64,000 nt of DNA, taken from positions 62,001 to 126,000 of the forward strand of contig NZ_KB891801.1 of NCBI RefSeq assembly GCF_000373565.1. Reading direction: 5' to 3'. Source of the stretch: Streptomyces sp. HmicA12 (lineage in GTDB: Bacteria > Actinomycetota > Actinomycetes > Streptomycetales > Streptomycetaceae). Under the pieces are notes generated by a model. The model was not told the DNA's origin, made no database searches, and saw only the letters and a list, made by a program, of their open reading frames with translations. This document shows positions 33,350-44,381 of this stretch, one piece after another; the first letter of the stretch is position 1; each line of letters begins with the position of its first letter. Made by a program: the position numbers and the translations under genes.

Positions 33350-33855
33350 TGTCCAACTCCCCCTCCACCAACGGCACTTCGAGCTCGCGCTTCACCGAGC
33401 CCGTCGACGCGGCGCTGCGCGCGGCGGGCTGGCAGTCGGGCCGCTGGGACATCAAGCAGGCCGAGTTCTGGGCCGACGCCCTGCGCACCCATGTCTCCCC
33501 CGCGGGCCACCGTCACTCCGTCTTCCCTGCGGCGGTCGAGGCCTGGGCCGAGTTCGGCGGCCTCCATCTGACCCCCACGGGTCCCGGGCGCCACGTGGCC
33601 CCGTCCCAGCCGCACCTCGACCCCCTGCACGGCCTGCACATGGCCCGCACCCTCGGCGACCTCGGCCGCGCCCTCGACACGGAGGTCTGCCCGCTCGGCG
33701 CCGAGTCCGGCACGGAGGCCCTGCTGGCGATCGACACGGAGGGCCGCGTCTACGCCCTCGACCACAGCGGCGACTGGTACCTGGGCGCCACGATCGACTC
33801 CGCCCTCGAAACCCTGGTCACCGGGGCTCAGCCGTCCCGGCTCCAGGCGGAATAG
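33349..33855 (+). CDS. SUKH-3 immunity-like protein
   Basis: A 168-residue protein starting at ATG 33349, sharing the A of the upstream TGA. The pattern VDAALRAAGWQSGRWDIKQAEFWADALRTH...FPAAVEAWAEFGGLHLTPTGPG...DLGRALDTEVCPLGAESGTEALLAIDTEGRVYALDHSGDWYLGATIDSALETLVTG is that of SUKH-3, including the AGW...R and VYALDHSGDW strand. It is probably the inhibitor of the YwqJ-type deaminase. It is followed by a long inverted repeat (33896-34011). Confidence 0.88.
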   Translation: MSNSPSTNGTSSSRFTEPVDAALRAAGWQSGRWDIKQAEFWADALRTHVSPAGHRHSVFPAAVEAWAEFGGLHLTPTGPGRHVAPSQPHLDPLHGLHMARTLGDLGRALDTEVCPLGAESGTEALLAIDTEGRVYALDHSGDWYLGATIDSALETLVTGAQPSRLQAE

Positions 33856-33895
33856 CCGTCTGCCCCCTCAGGCTCTCGCCGTCGGCTCAAGGCCG

Positions 33896-34011
33896 GTGGG
33901 GGCTGGTCGCGCAGTTCCCCCGCGCCCCTGACAGCGAGCTCCGCTCGCTCCAGGGGAAGGCTGCGCGCAGCGCATGCCTTCAGGGGCGCGGGGAACTGCG
34001 CGACCAGCCAC
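33896..34011. terminator. Long inverted repeat made of two dispersed-repeat copies
   Basis: Two copies of the dispersed element face each other: GGCTGGTCGCGCAGTTCCC... (from about 33900 to 33931) and its complement (33980-34011), with one extra C in the left arm. The middle has a small hairpin (AGCGAG/CTCGCT). It lies between the convergent SUKH-3 and histidine kinase genes and should work as a strong bidirectional terminator. Confidence 0.8.
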
Positions 34012-34034
34012 GACGAAAGCCGCGCCCGACAGAC

Positions 34035-35351
34035 TCACCCCGCAGGCAGCACCGCCGACACCCGGAAACCCCCCGCGTCGGTGGGCCCGGACACGAAGAC
34101 GCCGCCGAGCCCGGCCACCCGCTCCTTCATCCCGATCAGCCCGTTCCCGCCGGACGGCAACCCCACGGAGGCCCCCGCGGCCACCGGCGGCGACTCGTTC
34201 TCCACCTGCATCGCGATCTCCGCCCCCCGATGCGCGAGCCGCACATACGTCTTGGCGCCCGCCGCGTGCTTGTGCACGTTCGTCAGCGCCTCCTGCACCA
34301 CCCGGTAGGCCGTCTGCTCCACCGTGGCGGCGTACACCCGCACGTCTCCCTCCACGGTCATCTCCACGACCATCCCGGCCGCCCGCGACTGCCCGACCAG
34401 TTCCTCCACCTCGGCCAGACAGGGCCCGTTCTCCGCCTCCTCCTCGGCCCGCGACGCCGCGGCCGCCGCGGCCACGCCCACCGCCTCCAGCGGCACCGCG
34501 CGCCCGCGCTCCCGCTCCGGCACGGCCTCGCCCGCGCGCAGCACGCCGAGCATCTCGCGCAGCTCCGTCAGCGCCTGCCGCCCCATGTCGCCGACCAGCG
34601 CGGCGTTCTTCACGGCCTTCTCGGGGTCCTTGCGCGCCACCGCCTGCAGCGCCGCCGCGTGCACCACCATCAACGACACCCGGTGCGCGACCACGTCGTG
34701 CATCTCCCGGGCGATCCGGGTCCGCTCCTCGCCGCGCGCCCACTCGGCCCGCTCCTCGGCCCGCTCCGCGAGCAGCAGCAGCTCCCGCTCCAGCGAATCG
34801 TTCCTCTCCTGCAGGCTCTCCATCAGCCGCCGCCTGGCGCCGACGTACATGCCCAAGAGCAGCGGCGGGGCGGTCAGGCCCAGCGCCGTGGTGATGGCGA
34901 TGAAGGGGATGAACCAGCTGCCCACCTGGAACGCGTCGACCCCGTGCGCGGCGTCCTGCTGCGCCCGCACCACGGCCACGATCAGCGTGCCCGCGAACGA
35001 CATGGCCGCCAGCGCGCCGATGATCCGCCGCGGCATCTCGGACGCGGCCAGCGAGTACAGCCCGACGATGGTCAGGAGCACGCCCATCTGCGCCGGCGTG
35101 ATCGCCACCGACACCAGGACCACCGCGATCGGCCAGCGCCGCCGCAGCACCAGCGTCGCCCCGGCCAGCACGCCGAAGACGATCCCCACCGCCGCCGGCA
35201 GCCCGGCCTTGTGCGCGAACGAAACTCCCTCGACCGCGCACTCCGCGGCCGACACCACCCCCAGTCCCCCATCGAACAGCGCGCTGCGCCGCCGCTCCCA
35301 CCACCACGGCCCCCCGGCCGCGGCTCGGTGAACTTCCCCCGTCGTGGTCAT
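34035..35351 (-). CDS. Sensor histidine kinase, NarL/DesK type, orphan
   Basis: A 438-residue kinase. Five or six hydrophobic segments (about residues 28-180) form the sensor. Then comes a coiled coil (MESLQERNDSLERELLLLAERAEE), the HisKA_3 box ERTRIAREMHDVVAHRVSLMVVHA with the phosphorylated His in MHDVVAH, and a HATPase_c domain with VVQEALTNVHKHA (N box) and GNGLIGMKERV (G box). An Ala/Glu-rich loop separates them. It starts at ATG 35351. No response regulator gene is adjacent. Confidence 0.93.
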   Translation of the reverse strand: MTTTGEVHRAAAGGPWWWERRRSALFDGGLGVVSAAECAVEGVSFAHKAGLPAAVGIVFGVLAGATLVLRRRWPIAVVLVSVAITPAQMGVLLTIVGLYSLAASEMPRRIIGALAAMSFAGTLIVAVVRAQQDAAHGVDAFQVGSWFIPFIAITTALGLTAPPLLLGMYVGARRRLMESLQERNDSLERELLLLAERAEERAEWARGEERTRIAREMHDVVAHRVSLMVVHAAALQAVARKDPEKAVKNAALVGDMGRQALTELREMLGVLRAGEAVPERERGRAVPLEAVGVAAAAAASRAEEEAENGPCLAEVEELVGQSRAAGMVVEMTVEGDVRVYAATVEQTAYRVVQEALTNVHKHAAGAKTYVRLAHRGAEIAMQVENESPPVAAGASVGLPSGGNGLIGMKERVAGLGGVFVSGPTDAGGFRVSAVLPAG

Positions 35352-35559
35352 GCCTCCACCCTACGGTCGCCGGGCGCCCGGTTTCCGGCGAGTTTTGCCT
35401 ACTGCGTCACACCGCACCCGGCGACCGAACAGGGTCGAAACGGCACACCCCACCGGCGCCTGCGCGAACCTGTACCGTCGCACGGAAGGCACTCGGTACG
35501 GCATAGTGTTGGGTGCCCGCTCGCCGACCTGACGTTCTGTCCGGTTCCGTCGAGTTCGG

Positions 35560-35631
35560 TCCCCTGTGGTGTAATTGGCAGCACTGTGGCTTTTGGTGCC
35601 ATCTGTCCGGGTTCGAGTCCTGGCGGGGGAG
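35560..35631 (+). tRNA. tRNA-Gln (anticodon UUG)
   Basis: A full cloverleaf of 72 nt. Acceptor TCCCCTG (35560-35566) pairs with CGGGGGA (35624-35630), with one T-G pair. The D arm is GTGT/GCAC, the anticodon arm GTGGC-TTTTGGT-GCCAT with anticodon TTG (35593-35595), and the T arm CCGGG-TTCGAGT-CCTGG. The discriminator base is G35631 and CCA is not encoded. It stands just upstream of glmU, as I recall for other Streptomyces. Confidence 0.95.
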
Positions 35632-35797
35632 CTCTTCTCACCTCGGGGCTCGCTCCGAGCCCCCATCGGGTTCACATCCGGCTTCACTTCGGGTCCTGAC
35701 CGCAAAGGTCGGGGCCCGCCCTTATTTCCCAACGGAAACCCCCCGGTATCCTGCGAATGTCCACCCCACATCGCATCCACAGCCGAAGGGCACACCC

Positions 35798-37252
35798 GTG
35801 AGCGCCAACCGCCCGGCCGCCGTCGTCGTACTTGCAGCGGGTGAGGGCACCCGTATGAAGTCGGCCACTCCGAAAGTCCTGCACGAGCTCTGTGGCCGCT
35901 CACTGGTCGGCCACGTCCTGGCCGCCGCACGGGAGTTGAGCCCCGAACGGCTGGTCGTGGTCGTGGGCCACGAACGCGAGAAGGTCACCGCGCACCTGAG
36001 CGTCATCGACACCGGGGCCCGCACCGCGGTCCAGGACGAGCAGAACGGCACGGGCCACGCCGTCCGCATCGGCCTGGAGAGCATCGACCCGGCCGGCTCC
36101 CTCGACGGCACGGTGATCGTCGTCTGCGGCGACACGCCGCTGCTGACCGGCGGGACGCTCCAGGACCTGGCCGCCACCCACGGCGCCGACGGCAACGCGG
36201 TGACGGTGCTGACCGCCGAGGTCCCGGACGCGACGGGCTACGGCCGCATCGTGCGCGACGCCGCGACCGGCGCGGTGACGGCGATCGTCGAGCACAAGGA
36301 CGCGACCGAGGCGCAGCGCGCGATCGGTGAGATCAACTCGGGCGTCTTCGCGTTCGACGGCCGCCTGCTGGCCGACGCCCTGAAGAAGGTGCGTACGGAC
36401 AACAGCCAGGGCGAGGAGTACCTGACCGACGTCCTCGGCATCCTGCGTGAGGCCGGCCACCGGGTCGGCGCGTCCGTGGCGCGCGACCACCGCGAGATCG
36501 CCGGCATCAACAACCGCGTACAGCTCTCCGAGGCCCGTCGCATCCTGAACGACCGCCTCCTGAACCAGGCGATGCTGGACGGCGTCACGATCATCGACCC
36601 GGCCTCCACCTTCGTCGACGTGACCGTCACGTTCGAGCGCGACGCCACCGTGCTTCCCGCCACGCAGCTGCACGGCGCCACGCACATCGCCGAGGGCGCG
36701 GTCGTCGGCCCCAACACCCGCCTCACGGACACCACGGTCCACGCGGGCGCGCGCGTGGACAACACGGTCGCCGTCAGCTCCGAGGTGGGGCCCCAGGCGT
36801 CGGTCGGCCCGTTCGCGTACCTGCGCCCCGGTTCGCGCCTCGGCGTGAAGGCGAAGGTCGGCACGTACGTCGAGACGAAGAACGCGACGATCGGCGACGG
36901 CACGAAGGTGCCGCACCTCTCCTACGTCGGTGACGCGACGATCGGCGACTTCACGAACATCGGCGCGGCCAGCGTCTTCGTGAACTACGACGGTCAGGAC
37001 AAGCACCACACGACGATCGGGTCGCACTGCCGGACCGGATCGGACAACATGTTTGTGGCGCCTGTCACGGTCGGGGACGGCGCGTACACCGCCGCGGGCT
37101 CGGTCATCACGAAGGACGTGCCGGCCGGTTCACTCGCCGTCGCCCGGGGCCAGCAAAGGAATATCGAGGGTTGGGTGGCGCGCAAGCGTCCGGGGAGCGC
37201 GGCCGCGAAGGCGGCCGAAGCGTCCACCAGGGAGCCCGGCAGCGAGGGCTGA
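35798..37252 (+). CDS. glmU: Bifunctional GlcNAc-1-P uridyltransferase / GlcN-1-P acetyltransferase
   Basis: A 484-residue enzyme making UDP-GlcNAc for peptidoglycan. It starts at GTG 35798 with GAAGGG 7 bases upstream; upstream in-frame sequence overlaps the tRNA gene. The N-terminal pyrophosphorylase has VVLAAGEGTRMKS and KVLHELCG; then DEQNGTGHAV and VVCGDTPLL. The C-terminal left-handed beta-helix (about residues 255-460) has hexapeptide repeats, VGPFAYLRPG, KVGTYVETKNATIGDG and VNYDGQDKHHTTIG with the catalytic His region. A short charged tail follows. Confidence 0.97.
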   Translation: MSANRPAAVVVLAAGEGTRMKSATPKVLHELCGRSLVGHVLAAARELSPERLVVVVGHEREKVTAHLSVIDTGARTAVQDEQNGTGHAVRIGLESIDPAGSLDGTVIVVCGDTPLLTGGTLQDLAATHGADGNAVTVLTAEVPDATGYGRIVRDAATGAVTAIVEHKDATEAQRAIGEINSGVFAFDGRLLADALKKVRTDNSQGEEYLTDVLGILREAGHRVGASVARDHREIAGINNRVQLSEARRILNDRLLNQAMLDGVTIIDPASTFVDVTVTFERDATVLPATQLHGATHIAEGAVVGPNTRLTDTTVHAGARVDNTVAVSSEVGPQASVGPFAYLRPGSRLGVKAKVGTYVETKNATIGDGTKVPHLSYVGDATIGDFTNIGAASVFVNYDGQDKHHTTIGSHCRTGSDNMFVAPVTVGDGAYTAAGSVITKDVPAGSLAVARGQQRNIEGWVARKRPGSAAAKAAEASTREPGSEG

Positions 37253-37379
37253 CCGGAAACAGGTGCGTCCGACACGGCGTACCGTGATAGGTGCACACGA
37301 TTCGCCTGGCTCGCTGCTATAGGGACGCGCGGGCAGCTGCGGCGGACGTACTCGTCTGAGGTCTGAGGAGACTAGTGCT

Positions 37380-38357
37380 GTGACCGGGATCAAGACGCAG
37401 GGCGAGAAGAAGCTGATGCTCTTCTCAGGCCGCGCCCACCCCGAGCTTGCCGAGGAGGTCGCGCACCAGCTCGGTGTCGGGATCGTCCCGACCAAAGCCT
37501 TCGATTTCGCCAACGGCGAGATCTACGTCCGCTACCAGGAGTCCGCACGCGGCGCCGACTGCTTCCTGATCCAGAGCCACACGGCTCCGATCAACAAGTG
37601 GATCATGGAGCAGCTGATCATGATCGACGCGCTGAAGCGCGCGTCGGCCCGCTCCATCACCGTGATCGTGCCGTTCTACGGTTACGCGCGGCAGGACAAG
37701 AAGCACCGCGGACGTGAACCGATCTCGGCGCGTCTGATCGCGGACCTGCTGAAGACGGCGGGTGCGGACCGCATCCTCGCCATCGACCTGCACACGGACC
37801 AGATCCAGGGCTTCTTCGACGGCCCGGTGGACCACCTGTTCGCGCTGCCGATCCTGGCGGACTACGTGGGCGCGAAGGTGGACCGCGACAAGCTGACCGT
37901 CGTCTCCCCCGACGCCGGCCGCGTGCGCGTCGCCGACCGCTGGTGCGACCGTCTGGGCGCGCCGCTGGCGATCGTGCACAAGCGTCGCGACAAGGACGTG
38001 GCGAACCAGGTCACCGTGCACGAGGTCGTCGGTGACGTGAAGGGCCGCGTCTGCGTCCTGGTCGACGACATGATCGACACGGGTGGCACGATCTGCGCCG
38101 CCGCCGACGCCCTGTTCGCGCACGGCGCCGAGGACGTCATCGTGACGGCGACGCACGGTGTGCTCTCCGGCCCCGCCGCGGACCGCCTGAAGAACTCCAA
38201 GGTGAGCGAGTTCGTCTTCACGAACACGCTGCCGACGCCCAACGAGCTGGAGCTCGACAAGATCACGGTCCTGTCGATCGCCCCGACCATCGCCTCCGCG
38301 GTGCGCGAGGTCTTCGAGGACGGCTCGGTGACCAGCCTCTTCGAGGGCGAAGCGTGA
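37380..38357 (+). CDS. prs: Ribose-phosphate pyrophosphokinase
   Basis: A 325-residue enzyme forming PRPP from ribose-5-phosphate and ATP, feeding nucleotide, His and Trp synthesis. It starts at GTG 37380 with TGAGGAG 9 bases upstream. Motifs: FANGEIYVRYQES, the PRPP synthetase signature region DLHTDQIQGFF (metal-binding), a flexible loop with KRRDK, and the PRPP-binding VCVLVDDMIDTGGTI. Upstream, TATAGG at 37318-37323 (with TG in front) may be an extended -10 element giving it its own promoter downstream of glmU. Confidence 0.97.
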   Translation: MTGIKTQGEKKLMLFSGRAHPELAEEVAHQLGVGIVPTKAFDFANGEIYVRYQESARGADCFLIQSHTAPINKWIMEQLIMIDALKRASARSITVIVPFYGYARQDKKHRGREPISARLIADLLKTAGADRILAIDLHTDQIQGFFDGPVDHLFALPILADYVGAKVDRDKLTVVSPDAGRVRVADRWCDRLGAPLAIVHKRRDKDVANQVTVHEVVGDVKGRVCVLVDDMIDTGGTICAAADALFAHGAEDVIVTATHGVLSGPAADRLKNSKVSEFVFTNTLPTPNELELDKITVLSIAPTIASAVREVFEDGSVTSLFEGEA

Positions 38358-38377
38358 TCTCGTAGCCGAAGATCCAT

Positions 38378-38437
38378 TTGGGTACGGCCTTCCTCGCCGA
38401 GTAGACTGCCAAAGTTGCTCGGCGAGGGAGGCCGTAC
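38378..38437 (+). promoter_or_regulatory. prs-rplY hairpin with a promoter-like -10 in its loop
   Basis: A 20-bp inverted repeat (38382-38401 with 38418-38437, one T-G pair) encloses a 16-base loop starting TAGACT, a good -10 hexamer; TTGGGT at 38378-38383 is 18 bp upstream. Readthrough mRNA from prs would fold the hairpin, whereas transcripts starting here would lack the left arm. It could therefore terminate prs while leaving rplY transcription free. Confidence 0.6.
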
Positions 38438-38555
38438 TTCTGTTCTCGGAAGTATCCGGCTGTCCGTTATCGACGCGCTCTTCGTAGCAGGCCGTTCGTG
38501 GCCGGGTGACCAGCCCTTCGGGGTTTCCCCAAGTTCTACGAGGAGTTGAGAGCAC

Positions 38556-39143
38556 ATGTCCGAGGTCAAGCTCGCCGCCGAGACCCGTTCCGAGTTCGGC
38601 AAGGGCGCCGCCCGCCGCATCCGCCGCGAGAGCAAGGTTCCCGGCGTCGTCTACGGTCACGGTGGCGACCCGATCCACATCACGCTGCCGGGCCACGAGC
38701 TGCTGCTCGCCCTGCGCACGCCGAACGTCCTGCTCTCCCTGGAGCTCGAGGGCAAGACCCAGCTGGCCATCCCGAAGGCCGTGCAGCGCGACCCGCTGAA
38801 GGGCTTCCTCGAGCACGTCGACCTGCTCCTCGTGAAGAGCGGCGAGAAGGTCACCGTCGAGCTCCCGATCCTGACCGAGGGCGAGCTGGCCGCCGGTGCC
38901 AACCTGCTGGAGCACGTGCTGAACACGCTCTCCGTCGAGACCGAGGCCACGCACATCCCGGAGTCGGTCACCGTCTCCATCGCGGGCCTCGACGCCGGTG
39001 ACGCCGTCTACGCCAAGGACATCACGCTGCCCGCCGGCACCACGCTGGCCACCGACGCGGACGCCGTCGTCCTTCAGGTCCTGGCCGCGCAGGCCGAGGA
39101 GGCCCCGGCCGACGCCGCGGGCGACGAGGCCGCGGAGGCCTGA
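38556..39143 (+). CDS. rplY: Ribosomal protein bL25 (CTC/TL5 type)
   Basis: A 195-residue protein that binds 5S rRNA. The N-terminal L25 domain is EVKLAAETRSEFGKGAARRIRRESKVPGVVYGHGGDPIHITLPG...; the C-terminal CTC extension follows from about residue 90 (EKVTVELPILTEGELAAGANLLEHVLNTLSVE). It ends in an Ala/Glu-rich tail. ATG 38556 follows GAGGAG by 10 bases. The order prs-rplY-pth is common in actinobacteria. Transcription ends, at least in part, at 39164-39200. Confidence 0.96.
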   Translation: MSEVKLAAETRSEFGKGAARRIRRESKVPGVVYGHGGDPIHITLPGHELLLALRTPNVLLSLELEGKTQLAIPKAVQRDPLKGFLEHVDLLLVKSGEKVTVELPILTEGELAAGANLLEHVLNTLSVETEATHIPESVTVSIAGLDAGDAVYAKDITLPAGTTLATDADAVVLQVLAAQAEEAPADAAGDEAAEA

Positions 39144-39163
39144 GCCTTCGTCGTATGACCTGG

Positions 39164-39200
39164 TGTACGGGGTGGTGGGCACGGTCCACCACCCCGTACA
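39164..39200 (+). terminator. Hairpin between rplY and pth
   Basis: A perfect 15-bp stem (39164-39178 with 39186-39200) with a 7-base loop, 20 bp after the rplY stop and ending 24 bp before the pth start, so it may attenuate rather than fully end transcription into pth. Confidence 0.8.
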
Positions 39201-39224
39201 GCTATCTCTAGCGGAGGAAAGTGC

Positions 39225-39818
39225 ATGTCCGACGAGAACGCTCCCTGGCTGATCGCCGGGCTCGGCAACCCCGGCCCCGAGTACGCGATGAACCGGCACA
39301 ACGTCGGCTTCATGGTGGCCGATCTCCTCGCGCGGCGGATGGGCGCCAAGTTCAAGCGGGCGACCAAGGGGCAGGCCCAGGTCGTGGAGGGGCGGATCGG
39401 TCCGCCAGGACCGGCCAACCGCCGCGTCATCCTGGCCAAGCCGATGTCGTACATGAACGTCTCCGGTGGCCCGGTGACGGCGCTGCGCGACTTCTACAAG
39501 GTGCCGACGGAGCGCATCGTGGCCGTCCACGACGAGCTGGACATCGACTACGGCGTCCTGCGCCTCAAGCTGGGCGGCGGCGACAACGGGCACAACGGTC
39601 TGAAGTCGATGACGAAGGCCATGGGCCCCGACTACCACCGGGTGCGGTTCGGCATCGGCCGGCCCCCGGGGCGGATGCAGGTCGCGGACTTCGTGCTGAA
39701 GGACTTCTCCTCGGGCGAGCGCAAGGAGCTCGACTACTTCGTGGACCGGGCCGCGGACGCCGTCGAGGCGCTCGTGACCGAGGGCCTGGAGCGGGCACAG
39801 TCCTCGTACAACTCCTGA
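39225..39818 (+). CDS. pth: Peptidyl-tRNA hydrolase
   Basis: A 197-residue enzyme that recycles tRNA from prematurely released peptidyl-tRNA. Motifs: [25 protein letters not shown] (with the catalytic His in RHNVGF), [42 protein letters not shown] and [18 protein letters not shown] 39225 follows GCGGAGGAAA. Normal length. Confidence 0.97.
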   Translation: MSDENAPWLIAGLGNPGPEYAMNRHNVGFMVADLLARRMGAKFKRATKGQAQVVEGRIGPPGPANRRVILAKPMSYMNVSGGPVTALRDFYKVPTERIVAVHDELDIDYGVLRLKLGGGDNGHNGLKSMTKAMGPDYHRVRFGIGRPPGRMQVADFVLKDFSSGERKELDYFVDRAADAVEALVTEGLERAQSSYNS

Positions 39819-39870
39819 CCGTCACACGGATGGTTGACCATTCGCACATCCATGGCCAAAGATCGCGGCC

Positions 39871-40338
39871 ATGGCTTCAGCGGTGTCGGTCTCCCGAACG
39901 GTCGCGTCGGCGGCTCTTGCCCTTCTTGTCCTGGTCGCCGGGTTCTGGGCGTCCTGGGGGACGGCGCAGCACGTGGTGTTCTCCAAGGGCCGCGAACGCG
40001 GGCACATGACGGTGACGCGGTGCGCGGGCAGCACCTGCGCCGGGTCCTTCGTGCCCTCCGCCGAGGGACCCGTGCGGCATCCGAAGGTGACGATCGGCCG
40101 CTCGGTCGGCGAGAAGAAGGGCGTCCGGCTGCCCGTGGTGCTCAAGCCGGACTCGGCGACGGCCGTGCGGACCGGGGCCGCAGGCTTCTTCAAGGCGTGG
40201 ATCCCGCTGGGCGGCGCGCTGCTGCTGGCGTGCGTCGTGCTCGCGGGCGGAATGCGCAACCGGCGCCTCGCGTGGATCACGGGAGGCGCCGGTGTCGTTC
40301 TGCTGACGGCCGCCTGGGCGACGGCCGCCGTCTTCTAG
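39871..40338 (+). CDS. Small membrane protein with extracellular loop
   Basis: A 155-residue protein: an N-terminal helix (ASAALALLVLVAGFWASWG), a roughly 70-residue outer region with a Cys pair (RCAGSTCAG) likely to be a disulfide, then two helices (WIPLGGALLLACVVLAGG and LAWITGGAGVVLLTAAWATAA). It begins 52 bp after pth and ends 9 bp before the stop of convergent ppc. The ribosome site is weak. Function not recognised. Confidence 0.72.
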   Translation: MASAVSVSRTVASAALALLVLVAGFWASWGTAQHVVFSKGRERGHMTVTRCAGSTCAGSFVPSAEGPVRHPKVTIGRSVGEKKGVRLPVVLKPDSATAVRTGAAGFFKAWIPLGGALLLACVVLAGGMRNRRLAWITGGAGVVLLTAAWATAAVF

Positions 40339-40347
40339 GTCGGGCGG

Positions 40348-43086
<2,739 letters not shown>

Positions 43087-43388
43087 AGGTGCGGCTCCTT
43101 GCAGTGGTGAAGCTCGTCTGGAGGGAAGAGTCCCCTAAACCGGGTAGTACTCCGGGGTGGAGATTCAGAGCGGACCGCGCTGTCCGACCGTTCCCAAGGA
43201 TATGTGCCCGTGCGCGCGGCACCGGCCGGGGCCTCTTGCCTCCGAGCTGCGCACTGCCATACTTACGACTCCGTAGGTTACGGAACGGTAGGTACGACGT
43301 GCGCACACCGTCGGCGGCGCCCCGTGATCCTGTGGATCTCCTGACCCGTCTCAGCCCTTCTCAACCCTCGACTTACAGGGGACGTCCC
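43087..43388. promoter_or_regulatory. 302-bp divergent region ppc / desaturase, with CCGTAGGTTACGG palindrome
   Basis: No gene is seen. Near its desaturase side, CCGTA (43271-43275) and TACGG (43279-43283) form a perfect inverted repeat with 3-bp spacer, set in a run of related GGTTACGG/ACGGTAGG/GGTACG motifs (43262-43296). This is a likely operator for the desaturase, possibly of the TetR protein encoded after it. On the ppc side, nothing beyond its ribosome site was identified. Confidence 0.5.
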
Positions 43389-44369
43389 ATGGCCACCACT
43401 TCCGATGTGATCGACGATGCCCCGCGGCAGACGTCCGCTCCGCTGCCGTCGGCGACGCTGGGCGGTGAACAGAAGCGCTCGCTGGAGCAGATCACACTGC
43501 TCCTGTTCATCGCGGTGCCGTTCCTGGCCCTGCTCGCGGCGGTGCCGCTGGCCTGGGGCTGGGGTGTGAGCTGGCTGGACCTCGGCCTGCTGGTGCTCTT
43601 CTACTACGTCGGCTGCCACGGCATCACGATCGGCTTCCACCGCTACTTCACGCACGGCTCCTTCAAGGCCAAGCGGCCGCTGCGGATCGCGCTGGCGATC
43701 ATGGGTTCGCTCGCGGTGGAGGGTCCGCTGGTGCGCTGGGTCGCGGACCACCGCAAGCACCACAAGTTCTCCGACGCGGAGGGCGACCCGCACTCGCCGT
43801 GGCGGTACGGGGAGACGGTGCCGGCCCTGCTGAAGGGCCTGTGGTGGGCGCACATGGCCTGGATGTTCGACGAGGAGCAGACCCCGCAGGAGAAGTACGC
43901 CCCGGACCTGATCAAGGACCCGGCGATCCGCGCGATCTCCCGCCAGTTCGTCATGTGGACGCTCGTCTCGCTGTTCCTGCCCGCACTGATCGGCGGCCTG
44001 GTGACGATGTCCTGGTGGGGCGCGTTCACGGCCTTCTTCTGGGGCTCGCTGGTGCGGGTGGCCCTGCTGCACCACGTGACCTGGTCGATCAACTCGATCT
44101 GCCACGCGGTCGGCAAGCGCCCCTTCAAGTCCCGCGACCGCTCCGGCAACGTGTGGTGGCTCGCGGTCCTGTCCTGCGGCGAGTCCTGGCACAACCTGCA
44201 CCACGCGGACCCGACCTCGGCGCGGCACGGTGTGATGCGCGGGCAGGTCGACTCCTCGGCCCGGCTGATCCGCTGGTTCGAGCGGGCGGGATGGGCGTAC
44301 GACGTGCGCTGGCCGTCCAAGGACCGGATCGCGTCGCGCCGCAAGGCTGATGCCGCCGACGCCGCCTGA
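43389..44369 (+). CDS. Acyl-CoA / fatty acid delta-9 desaturase
   Basis: A 326-residue membrane di-iron desaturase. The three His boxes are clear: HRYFTHG (HxxxxH), HRKHHKF (HxxHH) and HNLHHAD (HxxHH), with four hydrophobic spans arranged in two pairs around them (FIAVPFLALLAAVPLAWGW, LALLVLFYYVGCHGITIGF, then two near 185-225). It introduces a double bond into membrane acyl chains, adjusting fluidity. ATG 43389 follows AGGGGAC. The TetR gene starts 12 bp later, so both form an operon. Confidence 0.94.
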   Translation: MATTSDVIDDAPRQTSAPLPSATLGGEQKRSLEQITLLLFIAVPFLALLAAVPLAWGWGVSWLDLGLLVLFYYVGCHGITIGFHRYFTHGSFKAKRPLRIALAIMGSLAVEGPLVRWVADHRKHHKFSDAEGDPHSPWRYGETVPALLKGLWWAHMAWMFDEEQTPQEKYAPDLIKDPAIRAISRQFVMWTLVSLFLPALIGGLVTMSWWGAFTAFFWGSLVRVALLHHVTWSINSICHAVGKRPFKSRDRSGNVWWLAVLSCGESWHNLHHADPTSARHGVMRGQVDSSARLIRWFERAGWAYDVRWPSKDRIASRRKADAADAA

Positions 44370-44381
44370 CCCCGGCACGGC

